DNA from: Rhodocollybia butyracea
Taxonomy: Eukaryota; Basidiomycota; Agaricomycetes; Agaricales; Omphalotaceae
Length of the DNA: 64,000 nucleotides
Assembly: GCA_015501585.1 (NCBI GenBank)
Contig: JADNRY010000074.1
Coordinates: forward strand, 124,001 to 188,000
Direction of reading: 5' to 3'
Shown here: piece after piece, positions 28,347 through 40,324 of the stretch
How the letters are laid out: each line of letters begins with the position of its first letter
Numbering within the stretch: position 1 is the stretch's first letter
Notes under the pieces: model-generated
Told to the model about the DNA's origin: nothing
What the model saw: the letters and a program-made list of their open reading frames with translations, nothing else
Database searches by the model: none
Translations under genes and position numbers: made by a program

Positions 28347-30488
28347 TTATTCAGAAGGTTTATCCTTTCCGATTTTTAAGGAGGTGTCCTCCTCAATAGG
28401 CTCAAGAACATATCCAATGTTCTCAGTATTTGATTCATTGGGGTATTCTGATGATTGTTTGTAATCTCTATTCCTAGATGAGACATAATAGTTAGTGAGG
28501 GCCATGTGGTCCTCAATGCGCGCAACGGCTCTGACCATCACTTCTAATTTGGCATACTCCGGAACAATCCCCTCATTCGTGAGTTGCCTGATAATATTGA
28601 AGGGTAATCCCTCAATGAACCGTTTCCGCATTGTTGCATCATCCGGTGTTTGGAGCATCCGTGATGCCCATCATGTAAGTGAGGAATAATAATCCCTCAC
28701 ACCTGTATTGGGTGAGTACTCAATAAGGTCAAACTGCCGTGCAGCTTGATGAATGGTCATTGCTTGGATGCAATGATTGAAGACACCAATAATGGCGCCT
28801 TCAGATGTCCACTTAAGGACAGCACGGTGTATACCGGCGACTTTGTTGTTGTACCAGTCAAGGGCTTTGCCCTGGAGAAACATGCCAAGCACAGTGGTCC
28901 GTGTAGTATCATATTCATCACCACACATGCGGTTGACTACCATCCATTGGAGAAGTGACATTAGCCACCTCTTGAAGACATCAACATCCGGAGATCCATC
29001 ATAGACCTCCGGAGATGGAACTTTAAGAGCTTTACAGCTCTCAATGGGAGGGATAGGATTTCCTACCTTATCTCGAATTTGTTTACGGTACACTTTGTGT
29101 ACCTTGTGTTCCCATTGGGAACGACGTTCGTCATCACCTGTTGTTTCTCGCATCTTAGATGCAAGTGAGCGCAGTAATTTACGCTGCTCATTTTTAGTAA
29201 TTTTACCCTTGCGGGTAGCAAATTTGTCTAGCCAAGAGGCATTAGACAACAAGTCAATATTTGACTCAGTGTCACTTGGGTCTGATGATTCATCTGACCA
29301 CGGGCGGCGTTTGTGGCCTTTATATTTAGCACTCTTGTGCTTCCTCCCCCCTTCATGGGTTTTTTTGCTAGGAGCTTTTCAAAAGCTCTGGCGTTGTTGC
29401 TTGGTCCTGGAAAGGACTCGGCGGGTGGGATGTAAAATCAATCCCAGATTTCTCTGGGAGTAGTCAATTTGTCAATGGGTATTCCGTCAACATTATATCC
29501 CACCATTTGGTCAGGAAGCACAGGTGGCGCAAATCCGAAATCTCAGAGACTGGCATTATGTTGGCATTGAATCGCTATGCCACTCACCCAACCTTTAGCT
29601 ACTCCCAACCAAAGCGGCTGTGGTTGTAACTCAGCCGATACCCTTGGTACTGGCATTGGACTTGGCTCTGGCACATTGCTGGGCGGCAATTTGGGCAGTC
29701 TTACAGTAGTGTGTACTACCGGAGGGGCAACACTTTGTGTCACCAGGGCAATGGATATGGTAGACCGTAGTAGGAACTACTGGAAGGGTACCGTGTTGCG
29801 GTCCCATACTGGAGTGATTTCCAGTAGTGTTCAGTACAACTACTGGAGGTGTAATAATAATATTGGGTACCACTGGCGCCCTTGCAGTAGGTAAGTAAAT
29901 TGTACTTCCCTGTGGTGGTATCACTACTACCTGATTGAAGTTACAAGGTAACTTCGGTTCATTGTTAATGTTCACCGCACTCTGTGGTGAGCAAGATTTG
30001 GTCACAGGTAATGGCCTGGGACCTCGCAGTGTCAGAGACGCTGCCTCCGCATTGGGACTCTGTCTCATGCGGGATGTGTTGATGGGTGTCGGTGTAGTTA
30101 CTGACACTGGTGTGTATTCCTGTCGGAATACAGGAACATGACGGAGTGACTTGGTCATCCCTTGTGAATACTGTTTGTCCAACAGTGATTGTTGGACTGA
30201 CGGTGCCTTGGGCACAGTCTCATGCCATTGGCGTACCAAGTTGTTTGTCTCAGTATGAATATATGGTGTTGCGTTGTGCAATACCGGTGGTGTGACGGCA
30301 GGCCATCTCTGTGTGGGTGCAGCAATAGTGATTCTATTGCTGTTTCTCAATGAAGAAGATCTTTCTTCATTAGATTGGATGCTAGATGCATCCCATTTCT
30401 CAGTTATATTGAGAATACAATTGAGTACTTGTGTACTCTTGTCGAGTGATGCCGCTACATCTTGAACTAATAGCTTTGTGTTATTCAC
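28347..30488 (-). pseudogene. Degraded gag of the gag-only element
   Basis: Three minus-strand segments. 30488-29631 is Pro/Thr/Asn-rich with a Cys-His cluster near its end (HCPGDTKCCPSG). 29252-28671 is in the same frame and is the gag core: KVPSPEVYDGSPDVDVFKRW, then GMFLQGKALDWYNNKV and FDLIEYSPNTGVRDYYS. 28658-28347 continues in frame after a single TGA, where related Gag proteins have R-W-A-S-R-M; CGA to TGA explains it. Between 29253 and 29630 a TGA and at least one TAA interrupt the frame, but GYNVDGIPIDKLTTPREIWD is readable there. The W-L-----DWY pattern is typical of retrotransposon gag capsid regions. Not functional as is. Confidence 0.75.
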
Positions 30489-30518
30489 ACAATAGTAATT
30501 TTTTGATGTTCAAAAAAG

Positions 30519-30771
30519 TATAACGTGCCCTATGGGCAAAGTCCTTAAGAACACCGGTGAACACAACAAATAGGATACTATTGTGTGTACAACAGTGTAA
30601 AAGACTAACTAGACTCTTAAGTAATTGTACGATACTTATAGTAATGGATTTATTATATAATTAATAATAAATAGAATGATAAGATAGACCGTTTGGTCTA
30701 TCAGCGGCGTCTAGGATGACCGTATTGCCGGATATGGTCAGTGGTGATTATGGAGAGGCAGAGGCGTTACA
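30519..30771 (-). repeat. 5' LTR of the gag-only element (copy B)
   Basis: 253 bp, TGTAACGCCTCTGCC to GGGCACGTTATA on the minus strand. No convincing tRNA-complementary primer site follows it; the next bases are CTTTTTTGAACATC. Confidence 0.9.
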
Positions 30772-32870
30772 CTTCAACATCATCCCCTCTGTCTTCTGCT
30801 CTATTGCGATCACATACACCTGCATCCCAGCCATCCACTCCATTTACTACACACTCCCCTCGGTTGCCATGGAGGAACTTTATATGCTTGAACACCAAGA
30901 AGCGCCTCAGAGAGCAGAGTATGAAGTTAGGCATGCAGAAGCCATTCAAAGAGCAGACAGACATCAGCATAAACATGAACAGCCCACTGGTCATGATTCT
31001 TCTAAAATGGCTTTGGCTTCCACTCTTACCGCATCTAGCACGTTTGTTGCATCTCTTCCAGCTGGATGCTCATCATGAATCTATGAGGCACTTGTTGTCC
31101 TCCTTGGACTCTGAAGATGGAGGAGATGTGGTACACGGAGGAGATGACCAAGACTGAGGAGAACAAATGGGCCCACCCATGTCACCCAGTCACACAGCCT
31201 TACCTTACCCCCGCACCAGTGTCAATCAATTTTGTATATGCTTCACATTCAAACCATGGTCAGTTATTTTTGTTGAATTTTACTGACTTTGGTTAGTAGA
31301 ATTTTTCAAAGGTGGTAGTTACTTTGGGTCTGGAATGGCGACGGCTGCTGGTACCCCTGCGTATACACCTAGTGGATCACCATTCCTTGGTCCTTTGAAG
31401 GGAATGAATCTACATTCCGCCAACCCACTGAGGGCACCAAGTCCGATTTTGATGCCACAAGTGTGATGGACCCCTAGAGACGACATAAGCCTGCTACCCT
31501 CTCTAGTTCACCACCCTCAATGCATCGTGGGATGGGTTCTCGGAACAAGAGGCTGAGCAAGCTCTCGTCTTTGGTAGGGGGCACCTGGCCATCACCCATA
31601 TTGCGATATTTGAGGAGTATCATTCGCATCATGGAGCACTGTTGGGAAGGATACAAAGAGTACTCGGGTGCCCGGGAAGTAATGGGCCAATTGTGTCTCT
31701 TCAATAAAAATGGTAAATAACTCTACAAGGACACAATAAATTTGAATGAAACAACACATAGGCCTGATATACTTGGTAGAAACTCTTAGCTTTGCATATC
31801 CATAAGAGGAAAGCGTGGTAATTTCTTGCATGAAATAGATGATAAGTTTCATCTAAACTTTACTTTAACTTCTTATAGTAGAGTGTATTCTTGACTGAAA
31901 ATTATGAAAAAAATGTATTTCCCCATTTTCAATGTCTGGCTTTCCATTAGTGAGGAGCTTTAGGCGCAGAACTTGATATTTATTGCTGCACTGTGTGAGA
32001 CTTCAATTTGGTTTGCACTTGTATTGAAGAATCGAGTTCAGTGGGAGACCTGCTTGAGATTTAGCCAGTCCCTATGCGTCTCAGGGATTTCCGAGGCGCT
32101 GTGATGGTCGGAAAGAAAGGACTGCATTTGTCTCAGAACAAGTATGGAGTTAATATACTGTAAAATAGTTAAGTAATATGACGAGGTTCATACGTAGATT
32201 TGTATGAAGCTCGACAACTGTTTTGAAACATTTTTTAAATTTTATAATAAGCTAAACATAGCAACTAATTCACAGAGGAAGTTCACAAGTTTATAATTTA
32301 GATCTAGTAAAAATATGAGCTAGTTCAAAAGTTATGGGCAAAACAGCAGTGGACTGTTACTTTCTGTGGACCCGAGTACCTTCATTGACTTGGCCACGCT
32401 CATCAAGTTACTACACCTTACAGGTACATATGCTTTCCAGTTGTCATAACAAGCCCCACAGTCCTCAGCACCATAGTCACCTTGCCCACTCTGTCCATGA
32501 CACCCATTCATCTTTCTCCTATGGGATTCTTGTCTCATTTACATACATCCACTACGACACCTGCATCTGCATCAATAATAGGTAAATTGTCACTGCATCC
32601 TATGCATTCAACATACCTCTCCTCTCCCTTGCCTCTTCTCCAACCCGGAAGCCCTGACGGGGGATTGGGGCTTGGCTATGCAAGTTGTGGGTTGTCAAGA
32701 CCCAACTCTCCTCCAATAACCCTCGCACCCCTGCAACTACCTAGTACTGTGGATAGGAACATTCCTGGTGCACGCCAAGCTACTAGTATTGAGGATGTGA
32801 TAAGATCACAGCAGTCTACTCCAACTAATACACAGCCTGCGAGTCGTCTTATGTTTCTGTGACCTCTGCG
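30772..32870. other. Unrecognised frames, probably gene debris
   Basis: Plus-strand frames at 30741-31157 (begins inside the LTR, so its start is not native) and 32482-32862 (Ser/Thr/Pro-rich, GARQATSIEDVIRSQQ near the end) are the longest. EEMWYTEEMTKTEENKW near 31120 resembles the MEKTEENHW segment at 22.6 kb, hinting at the same unknown family. Nothing else recognised. Confidence 0.35.
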
Positions 32871-32874
32871 ACAA

Positions 32875-33580
32875 GCACATTTTTGCCATCACCTATGCCA
32901 TTGTCACATCATACTTTGCTGGTGTCATGGTCCATCTTATACTCACACTCACTCTGGTCGTTTGTGTCAGTGCAGCGGTTGTGTTGTCCACTTTGCTGGA
33001 TATCTATGTTGATGTTGCTGAACCTGACATGCCAGAAAACAAAAGAATGGTACTGGAGCTGCTGTTGTGGGTTTACAAGCTGGCCCCAATGCCGCCGCCA
33101 TTGCCTTATCAATTTTGAACGACATTGTCAACACTGCTAAATCTTGCTCAAAATCTCCCCCAAAACAAAAGCAGATCTGGGGCATCGACACTTGTCTTGT
33201 CATTATCCTCAACACTATTGGAATGCTTGTCTACTTTGTTTTCCACTGCACCTGGGTAACCGCCAACCCATCCCCTCTGTTATCCTCGTGTCCTCGAATC
33301 CTGATGGTAGCCAGCATCTTATTGATGATTACCAGGAGGCGTATTACTGGCTGAGCATGAACACTCCACAAGATGTGGTCATGATGAGCTGGTGGGATTG
33401 CAGGTATCAGAATGCTGGTAGTACGGCAGATAGAGGGATGTAGATAACAACACCTAGAATAATAGTAAGTTTTCTCATCTCATTGACCTTACTTCCTGGT
33501 TCTAATCTTGTGTTCAAGCCACATCGCCACCGTAGGCAAAGCCATGTCTTCCCCTGAGGAAATCGCCTACCCAAACCTGC
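32875..33580 (+). pseudogene. STT3: STT3 oligosaccharyltransferase pseudogene, C-terminal half
   Basis: The plus strand encodes HIFAITYAIVTSYFAGVMV and LTLTLVVCVSAAVVL (a membrane span pair of STT3), LLDIYVD, then FVFHCTWVTAN and, after a frame change, NPDGSQHLIDDYQEAYYWL with NTPQDVVMMSWWD. The catalytic WWDYG motif reads WWDCR (33390-33401), so a key residue pair is lost. VDNNTW is interrupted where the Trp codon is TAG (33455-33457). After a plausible intron comes HIATVGKAMSSPEE, which again matches STT3. Frame change, stop and motif loss make this a pseudogene. It begins about 40 residues after the point where the fragment at 475-1205 ends, so the two may be halves of one broken copy. Confidence 0.85.
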
Positions 33581-33844
33581 GACAATCTAATGTTCAATTT
33601 CTTTTTACCTCTTCAATTGCGTCTGCACAATGGGATGCACAAAAGGGACCATTCAGAGGAAGTTGTTATGGATGCAGCTTTTGCTGTTGGTGATACGGCC
33701 CAGAATTGTTTGGGCATAAACATGCAGTATATGCGTGTTTTTGGCACCAAGTCATGCTGTATTAGACATATGCACTGTACAAAGTATTCCAGAATCCGCC
33801 GTTACCGCGCGGCATCATTAAAAGACACAGATGTTAATTGTTGA

Positions 33845-34315
33845 TGACATCAAAACTGAGTCTCGGCAACAGAACACAGTTGTAATCAATGATAGTGCAA
33901 AGAATACTGAAACCCACCACAAATATGACTTATATTCAGACTATTGAAGCGATCCAAAAGGTATCTTATTACAACTAGAAGACTACTAGACAGAAGGAAC
34001 AAGTATCAATGCTAAACGGTCCAAGCGGGACTTCCCATCAGAAATTGATGTGAGGAGATTAATACATCGCCGACCCCGAGGAGATTGATGCGAGGAGATT
34101 GATGTGCCGAGGTTCCGGGATCATATCAAGATCATGCCGCGGCGTCCCGCAGATTTAAGACAGCGCATGAAATAAATATTTCATGAGCTGTTTATTGAAT
34201 AACAAGAGCATATGTACTCCCGCACAACTCGTATGGTGTATTTACACTGTGATATTGAAATACAGTATATAAGAAGGTGTTCCAGACGAAATGGAGGGAA
34301 GCACTTTCCTCCCCC
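33845..34315. other. LTR-like relic without coding sequence
   Basis: No gene. The segment holds GAGGAGATTGATG repeated three times (34047-34115) and GATCATGCCGCGGCGTCCCG, a word I associate with basidiomycete copia LTRs. It ends in a C-rich run (CCTCCCCC) directly at the next LTR. Ends not resolved. Confidence 0.3.
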
Positions 34316-35128
34316 TATAACACGCCCTATGGGCAAAGTCCTTAAGAACACCGGTGAACACGACAAATAGGATACTATTGTGTGTACGACAGTGTAAAAG
34401 ACTAACTAGACTCTTGAGTAATCGTACGATACTTATAGTAACAGATTTATTATATAATTAATAATAAATAGAATGATAAGATAGACCGTTTGGTCTATCG
34501 GCGGCGTCTAGTATGACCGTATCGCCGGATATGGTCAGTGGTGATTATGGAGAGGCGGAGGTGTTACACCCTCCCCCACCAGATTAACATCAGGGATGTG
34601 AATCGAAAATGGTAATGACATCATCACCATCCAAACCATTTTTAATTTGGTTTAACATAGAATGATCCCATATCAAGTACAGGATTAATTGATGCGGCGC
34701 ATCAGATTTTCGGACTTGTCCGAATCAAACGATAGTGGGGCGTACCACTAGAGCATGATTTGATTCGGAAATGTCCGAATGTTCAACGCGCAGACTCGGA
34801 AGTTTCCGAGTATTGCTTAATGAGGATTCTCAGTGAGAATCCGGGCTGAGGATAAGTAGTGATGCCCAGGTAAGGCATATTACCTGGGCGTCGGAATAAA
34901 CCAATAAATCATTCGGAAGGTTTATCCTTTCCAATACTTAAGGAGGTGTCCTCCTCGATTGGCTCAAGAACATTTTTAATGTTCTCAGTGTCCGACTCAT
35001 CAGGGTGTTCTGATGATTAAAGTTCATTGTCTCTATTCCTAGAAGAGACATAATATTTAGTGAGGGCCGTGTGGTCCTCAATGCGTGTGACGGCTCTGAC
35101 CATCACTTCTAATTTGGCATACTCCAGA
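34316..35128 (-). mobile_element. Second copy of the gag-only element: 3' LTR and gag end
   Basis: The 253-bp LTR (34316-34568) is followed by sequence matching 28007-28565, including the purine tract and the end of gag (AKLEVMVRAVTRIEDHTALT at 35030-35127). Similarity stops abruptly at about 35128 in the middle of gag. This copy keeps more CpGs than the one at 28 kb (for example GTCCGAATC against ATCCAAATC), so it is less mutated. Confidence 0.85.
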
Positions 35129-35950
35129 CATCCGGAAAAACACCCCTTTGCCAAGGATGATTCACATCTTCCTGAGGAGCTACCAGGTGCTCCCAATGAC
35201 CTGGAAGCTCTAGATTTCATAGGCTGCCAGGGGACGAGCTATAATTCCCTCCGTTTCTAGGCAACAAAGGAGAGCCAGGAGAGTACTTTTAGGCTATCCT
35301 CAAGATGTCCCTCAAGTAGCTTTTGTAAGCTTCAGGTGTGGCTAAAGAACAGTCAAGGAGCCCGGAGGATAATTAGAATACCTCTGAGATATCTCTTGAG
35401 AGGACAACACCTATCAGAGGTTACAGAGAAACATCCTTTGATTATTACAAAGGTTCCATGTAGAGCTTTCAAAATGACTTCGGAAAATTCTTAATACTCT
35501 GTGAGCAGTTGAGGTTTGTGAAGAAGTAACTGACTTGCCTCCTGTCCTGCCCAGGAATGCCCTGGGCTGTCCCAGGAATGTCTCTGGATGTTCCTAGGCT
35601 GTCCCAGGGATGTTGTGGTCTGCCTTCAGGCTGTCGCAGAACGTCTCTTCAAACCCCCAGACATACCTCAGAACAGCTATGGCTGAGCCCCGACTTTCAA
35701 ACAATGACCCAAGGAAGCTCAACAGAGCTGCTGGCAGTTTTAAATTTAGTTCTGAAATCATTTTTGCTTTCCTGAAATAAGCGACAGCGGGATTATTCCT
35801 GTACTCAAATAATATTTGATAGGACAATATATATACAGCAGAATGAGCAAATGCAGATATGAAAGGCAAATAAAGCAAATGATGAATGGAGCAGACAGTG
35901 AATGAAGCGAATGGAAGATGCAAAGAGTAGCGAAAAACGACTGAATATTT
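35129..35950. other. No gene; short CTGTCCCAGGAATG-type repeats
   Basis: Between about 35535 and 35645 words such as GGCTGTCCCAGGAATGT recur with changes, roughly every 36 bp. The rest is AT-rich with no convincing coding frame. Confidence 0.5.
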
Positions 35951-35954
35951 TGTG

Positions 35955-36639
35955 TCACCGACCCTCATTGCTTCCAGCCATTGTCTTGGATCTTAGATTT
36001 CTCTGCACCCCAGTGTTCCCGGCGCTTTTTGCTCCTCTGGTGTTTTTTTGCCCTTTGGGTTTCTTCCCTCCTACGTCTTGTTCTTCCACCTTGCCAGAAT
36101 TCCTGCTCATGCTTGGGGATTGTATATTTCCCTCCTTTCCATCCGCATCGTCGTCACTGTCAAGCTCTATCATGTCTTCTAAATCCGTTATCCCCATCTT
36201 GCTCCCAATTTCCTTCCTAACGTCCAGTTTTGGGCTATTGTCTGGGCGATGATCTGATCCCTCCGCTTTCGACTCAATGCTGATAGCTCCACCTTCCTCC
36301 GCACCGACAATGGGCACCTTGGGAGTTCCTGTGTCTTCACTGTTGAACACCGCGCTAAACCCCTTGTCTCCAGCATTGGACCTGCGGCTGCCACTGTCGC
36401 CAGGCCCCTTACTATCGCGGTTGAACCCTTTGTCGAACCCCTCACCCTCATGGCTGGACTTTCCATCCGAGTCCTTGTGTTTGAGCTTGGAGCCCTCGTT
36501 GTTGTTGTCGTTTCCGCTGCCATTGTTGCTGCCGTTGCTGTTGTTGCTGTTGTTGTCGCCGTTGCTGTTGTCTTCACCGTTGTCTTTGCCGTTGTCGTTG
36601 CCGTCGCCATTGTTGTCGCCATTGTCGCCGTTGTTGCCG

Positions 36640-36679
<40 letters not shown>

Positions 36680-38944
36680 CGCCGCCGGACGCATGGTCAA
36701 AGCCCTCGCTGTCTCGGTTGGGCGCTTCATCGGACTCAGCGCCCTCACTGTCACGGTTAGACTCTGCGTCAGACCTCTCGCCATTGCTTGAGTTTACCAC
36801 GCTCCTCCGCTTGGGATCCGGTTCCCCCTTCTTGATCTTAGCTGCCTTCCTCAAGTTCTCCTCTGTTTCGTTCATCATCTTCCCTGCCGTCTTCACCTCT
36901 TTCGTCGCCTTTAGCTTTATTGCATTCTTGTTCTCTGCCTTCTTCGATGCTATCTCTGGAATCCTCGCCTCTGGCTTCCGCTTTGTCGGCTTCTCCTCCT
37001 CCTCCCTCTTCTTTGCCGGCTTCGCTGGTTTCTTTGCCCCCTCCTTCTTCTTCAGCGGCTTCGTTGCTTTCTTTGTCTCCTCGTTCTTCTTTGCTGGTTT
37101 CTTTGCTGGTTTTTTCGCCTCCTCCTTCTTCTTCTTTGCTTCCTTCTTCTCTGCCGCCTCCTTCTTCTTCTCCTCGTCCTTCTTCTCCTCACTTTCTGCA
37201 AAAGATGACAATGCCTCATAATTGAATGTTTGAACAGAAAGAAGCGAATGACTGGGTGCTCTAAAGCGTCATTACATATGAGGGCCTAGCTAGATAAGTG
37301 CGACCAACAACTTACCTCATTCTTTCATAAGTTTTTTTCTCTAGAAAATCGAAGTATGCCGGAGAGTTCACCCGAATCCTGTCAATGCTTTCCCATATGG
37401 TGTTGTATCTACAGCAAAATTATGATAAAGCAAGTTAGTGACAGTAAACCAATGGACTGTTGTTCACTGACTGATCCCGGAGATTTTTTGCTGAGATATG
37501 TATACTCTGCCTCATTCCACTCGCATGCTCTGTTATACAGTGATAGATCTGCAAATGAGGGTTTGAGCAGGTCAACAAGAAGTTGAAACAAATACCGTCG
37601 CCGTCACTGCAGCTATCAGACGTCCTGGCACACGTTGGAGTCGGTGCAGTTCTGTAGTTATGAGGCAATAAGTTGTCTTATTTTGCGCATTGACTAAGAA
37701 TGCACGAAGGATTTGGGCAATGAGCGAAGAATAGAAAGGCTTTCCCGACTTCCTTTCCTGAATAAAACAAAACCAGTGACGAAAAAGATAGGGAAAAGAC
37801 AAAAGAATTACCTTGAAGTCGACACCTTCACAGTGGTATCGGCCTTTGCCCATCAGCCAGTTGGCCAATTCCGCCTCAAGAAAACATTCTTAGAGCAATT
37901 AAAGGAAATAAAAAGGAAGAAGCCTTTACCTGAGGCCCTCCCTCATCCACTGAGCTAAAACCAAAATAAGGATCCACGAGTGTTCTGGTCTGTTGCGCTA
38001 AGGCATAACAAACATCGGATTCGCTATAACCCATCTGGTAAGAGGGTTTAGAATGGGAGCATTGGAAGAGCAGAAGGAATTCACCCAGTGTAGCAACTTA
38101 TCCAGTGCCTGAGGATCCTTCTTGGTCTCACGTAAATCCTCAAGTATCCGGTTATCATCACCTTGCTGCGAAACCAACTCCTCTTCCAGTGCTTCCCAGG
38201 CAAACATCTTGTCAGAAGGAAACATATCCAGAAGGCAGATCGCCTTTCTCACCGCCTCTTTACTTATCTTTGCAAGCGCATCGGAAGCAAGATTGCTTTG
38301 AAGGACTTTTGCCCTGGTTCCATTCTGTTTGTTCTCCTTTGTCATGTCCTTGATAACCATCTGAAGAAATGGAACATATGTACATTAGTGGAAAAATCAA
38401 AAGATGTAGATTTTCGCTCACATCATCTCCTTCATCTCCATCATCTCCTTTGTCTCCTTCATCTCCATCGTCTCCATTGCCTCCTTCGTCTCCTTCACCG
38501 TATTCCATTTTGTGAGGTAGTAACACCGAACCTGGACCTGTCAGCAACTATTCCGCCTTGGAGCATGGATCACCCACCATTTCCTGAAGTGCCCGCGCGA
38601 AACCGTCGAAGGTAAGCCTGTTCTTGGTCATTAAGTTCTGTGGAGTTGTAGTATGTGCGGTATGGAAACCTTATAAGATGAACCAACCCAATCCATCTTT
38701 TCTCAATTCTAAGCGCTCGCAGAACGAGATAAACTGGCTGGTTCTACAAAGAGGTCCAACAACTTACCTTTCGGTATTGCGCCCTCTGCAGATGCATTGA
38801 ACGTCCTTGCATAGGCTTGGACGTGGCCCACCTGTCTTGGCTTTTCGGGGCCATTTGTTTTTTAGAGGGTTGGGAGCCGGAGGTTTTCGGCTTTTTCTGA
38901 GAATGAACTGAAGCAGAGTTACGACGTTTGTTTCCGCCAGACAT
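35955..38944 (-). CDS. Multi-exon host-like gene with disordered Lys/Asn-rich tail
   Basis: About ten exons join cleanly on the minus strand. Exon 1 (38944-38768) is basic (MSGGNKRRNSASVHSQKK). Small exons follow with LTFDGFARALQEM and VQVRCYYLTKWN. A larger helical exon begins MVIKDMTKENKQ (near 38360), then ESDVCYALAQQTRTLVDPY, ELANWLMGKGRYHCEG, KPFYSSLIAQILRAFLVN, RLIAAVTATIYHC and YNTIWESIDRIRVNSPAYF. The last exon (to 35955) is Lys/Glu/Ala-rich for 120 residues, then acidic, with an Asn/Gly/Asp tract containing 13 consecutive Asn, and ends basic (RNLRSKTMAG). Estimated length about 820 residues. The globular part resembles large uncharacterised basidiomycete families such as DUF6532, but I cannot confirm that; the tail suggests a nuclear protein. 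The plus-strand frames over the tail are shadows of the GTT repeats. No disabling change found. Confidence 0.65.
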
Positions 38945-40044
38945 GAAAGAAGGAAGAAAGACACGAAAATAACCACGTGACGGCGCTTGGAAAAACTCAA
39001 AAGAAATGATGGATCTGCGCCTTCATCAGTCTTTCAGACTGTCTTCTGTACATGAAGAAAGTTTATTAGATGTCCGGAGAGTAGAAGCGGGAGACACTGT
39101 TCTAAGAATTGAACGCAAATCATGGCAACCATCCTTAACCAAAACTACTGGAATACAAGTAATTTACTTAATCACCATCTAAGCATCCTTTGAGTTTGGA
39201 ATGACAAGTAAGATATACTGAAGAATCAGGAGAGCAAGTAGGCGTACAGCAACTAGACGCGCTAGTGTGAACAATGAAAGACAAAGGAAGGATGATGTCA
39301 GAGTCGGAGTTGTAGCGCAATGCTAACGGCAGGCAAGAGTGAGCCAATGCGACAGCAAATCGGAAACAAACAAGCACAGCGAACGAAAGTAGTCAAAACG
39401 GAGGAATGGCGATGCAATATAATCAGATGGTGAATATGAAGCATCGAAGCGGAACAATGGCGATGTAGCGCATTGTGGCGCGCGAAACCGATAACCAGAC
39501 AGCGAATGAGAAGTGTCAAAAAGGAAGAACGACAACAAGGCACTTCGCATGACGATTAGGGTCAGCAAGATGCACAAGAAACAAAAGGGCGAGAGTGAAA
39601 CTGGTCTTGGCAAGAGAACAAAAGGCAGCGCGGAATTAAGGAGAGGCGGGCAGCGAAAGAACCAGCTGCACGGGATATGACACCAAAAAAAAGTCAAAGA
39701 TTTCAAAGAAGACTTGTCTTCACGATGGGTAAGGGCGAGGGACGTGGAGAATCGTCTCATCTCCTTCAAGGTCCAAGGAAATAGCGAAGAAGTTGTTGAC
39801 ACACGTTAGCAGGGTTTAGCAGGGCCCAGAGGCCCTGCTACTTGTAAATTGGGGATGCAAGCACAAAGTACACTGCGTACTCTGCCCTGACTTCCCTTCC
39901 CCTGCCATGCCAAGCAGAGAGCGTTCCGCTGAGCTGGGTGCACTGGGGTAATACGATATGCCGCATTGGTATAGAATATCGCCGCCTCGCACCGGTAGGG
40001 ACAGTAACAGCGGCGCAGTGGCTGCAAATGTTCACCACTCTGTA
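38945..40044. other. Non-coding; degenerate minisatellite at 39360-39545
   Basis: Three to four copies of a unit of about 55-70 bp, with the common words GCGAATGAGAAG, GTCAAAACGGA and AATGGCGATG. The minus frame through them repeats F-R-F-D-x-S-x-S-x-S and is judged non-coding. An uncharacterised spacer follows; GCAGGGCCC--GGCCCTGC at 39816-39838 is a small palindrome. Confidence 0.45.
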
Positions 40045-40324
40045 GGAAGATCGGTTGCATCACCACTGTTCAGGAGTAAACATTGGGTTTCCAAAGAAAC
40101 GATATATTTTGAACTAATTTGAACAAGTCGAGTACGCTCGAGAGTAGCAGCCAGCTGCTTTTCTTGTGCGATGTATGAGGAAATGGAAGATCGGTTGCAT
40201 CATCACTGTTCAGGAGTAAATGTTGGGTTTCCAAAGAAACAATATATTTTGAACTAATCTGAACAAGTCGAGTACGCTCGAGAGTAACAGCCAGCTGCTT
40301 TTCTTGTGCGATGTATGAGGAAAT
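40045..40324. repeat. 140-bp tandem duplication within the SPT16 remnant
   Basis: 40045-40184 and 40185-40324 are two near-identical copies (few single-base differences). A 140-bp unit is not a multiple of three, so it shifts the frame of the pseudogene. Confidence 0.9.

Larger units (their letters stand above)
27754..30771 (-). mobile_element. Gag-only LTR retroelement, 3.0 kb
   Basis: Two 253-bp LTRs (27754-28006 and 30519-30771) flank 2.5 kb that contains only gag-like frames on the minus strand; there is no protease, reverse transcriptase or integrase. The 3' LTR (27754-28006) is preceded, in element sense, by a strong purine tract GGTGGGGGAGGG. The LTRs differ at about 18 positions, all transitions, almost all at CpG. 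Flanking pentamers (GTGAG before, CTTCA after) do not match, so the two ends may derive from different insertions. It would depend on another element for replication, as LARD or gag-only derivatives do. Confidence 0.85.

Noticed and set aside
27754..30771. A single intact insertion with target duplication
   Set aside because: The flanking pentamers do not match. I keep the element call but not the claim of a simple single insertion event.
30741..31157. 138-codon plus-strand frame as a complete gene
   Set aside because: Its ATG lies inside the 253-bp LTR, so the start is not native; at most it is a fused remnant.
36277..37225. Plus-strand open frames of up to 314 codons rich in Leu/Ser/Pro/Phe
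   Set aside because: They are antisense shadows of the Lys- and Asn-rich exon on the minus strand, produced by low-complexity codons.
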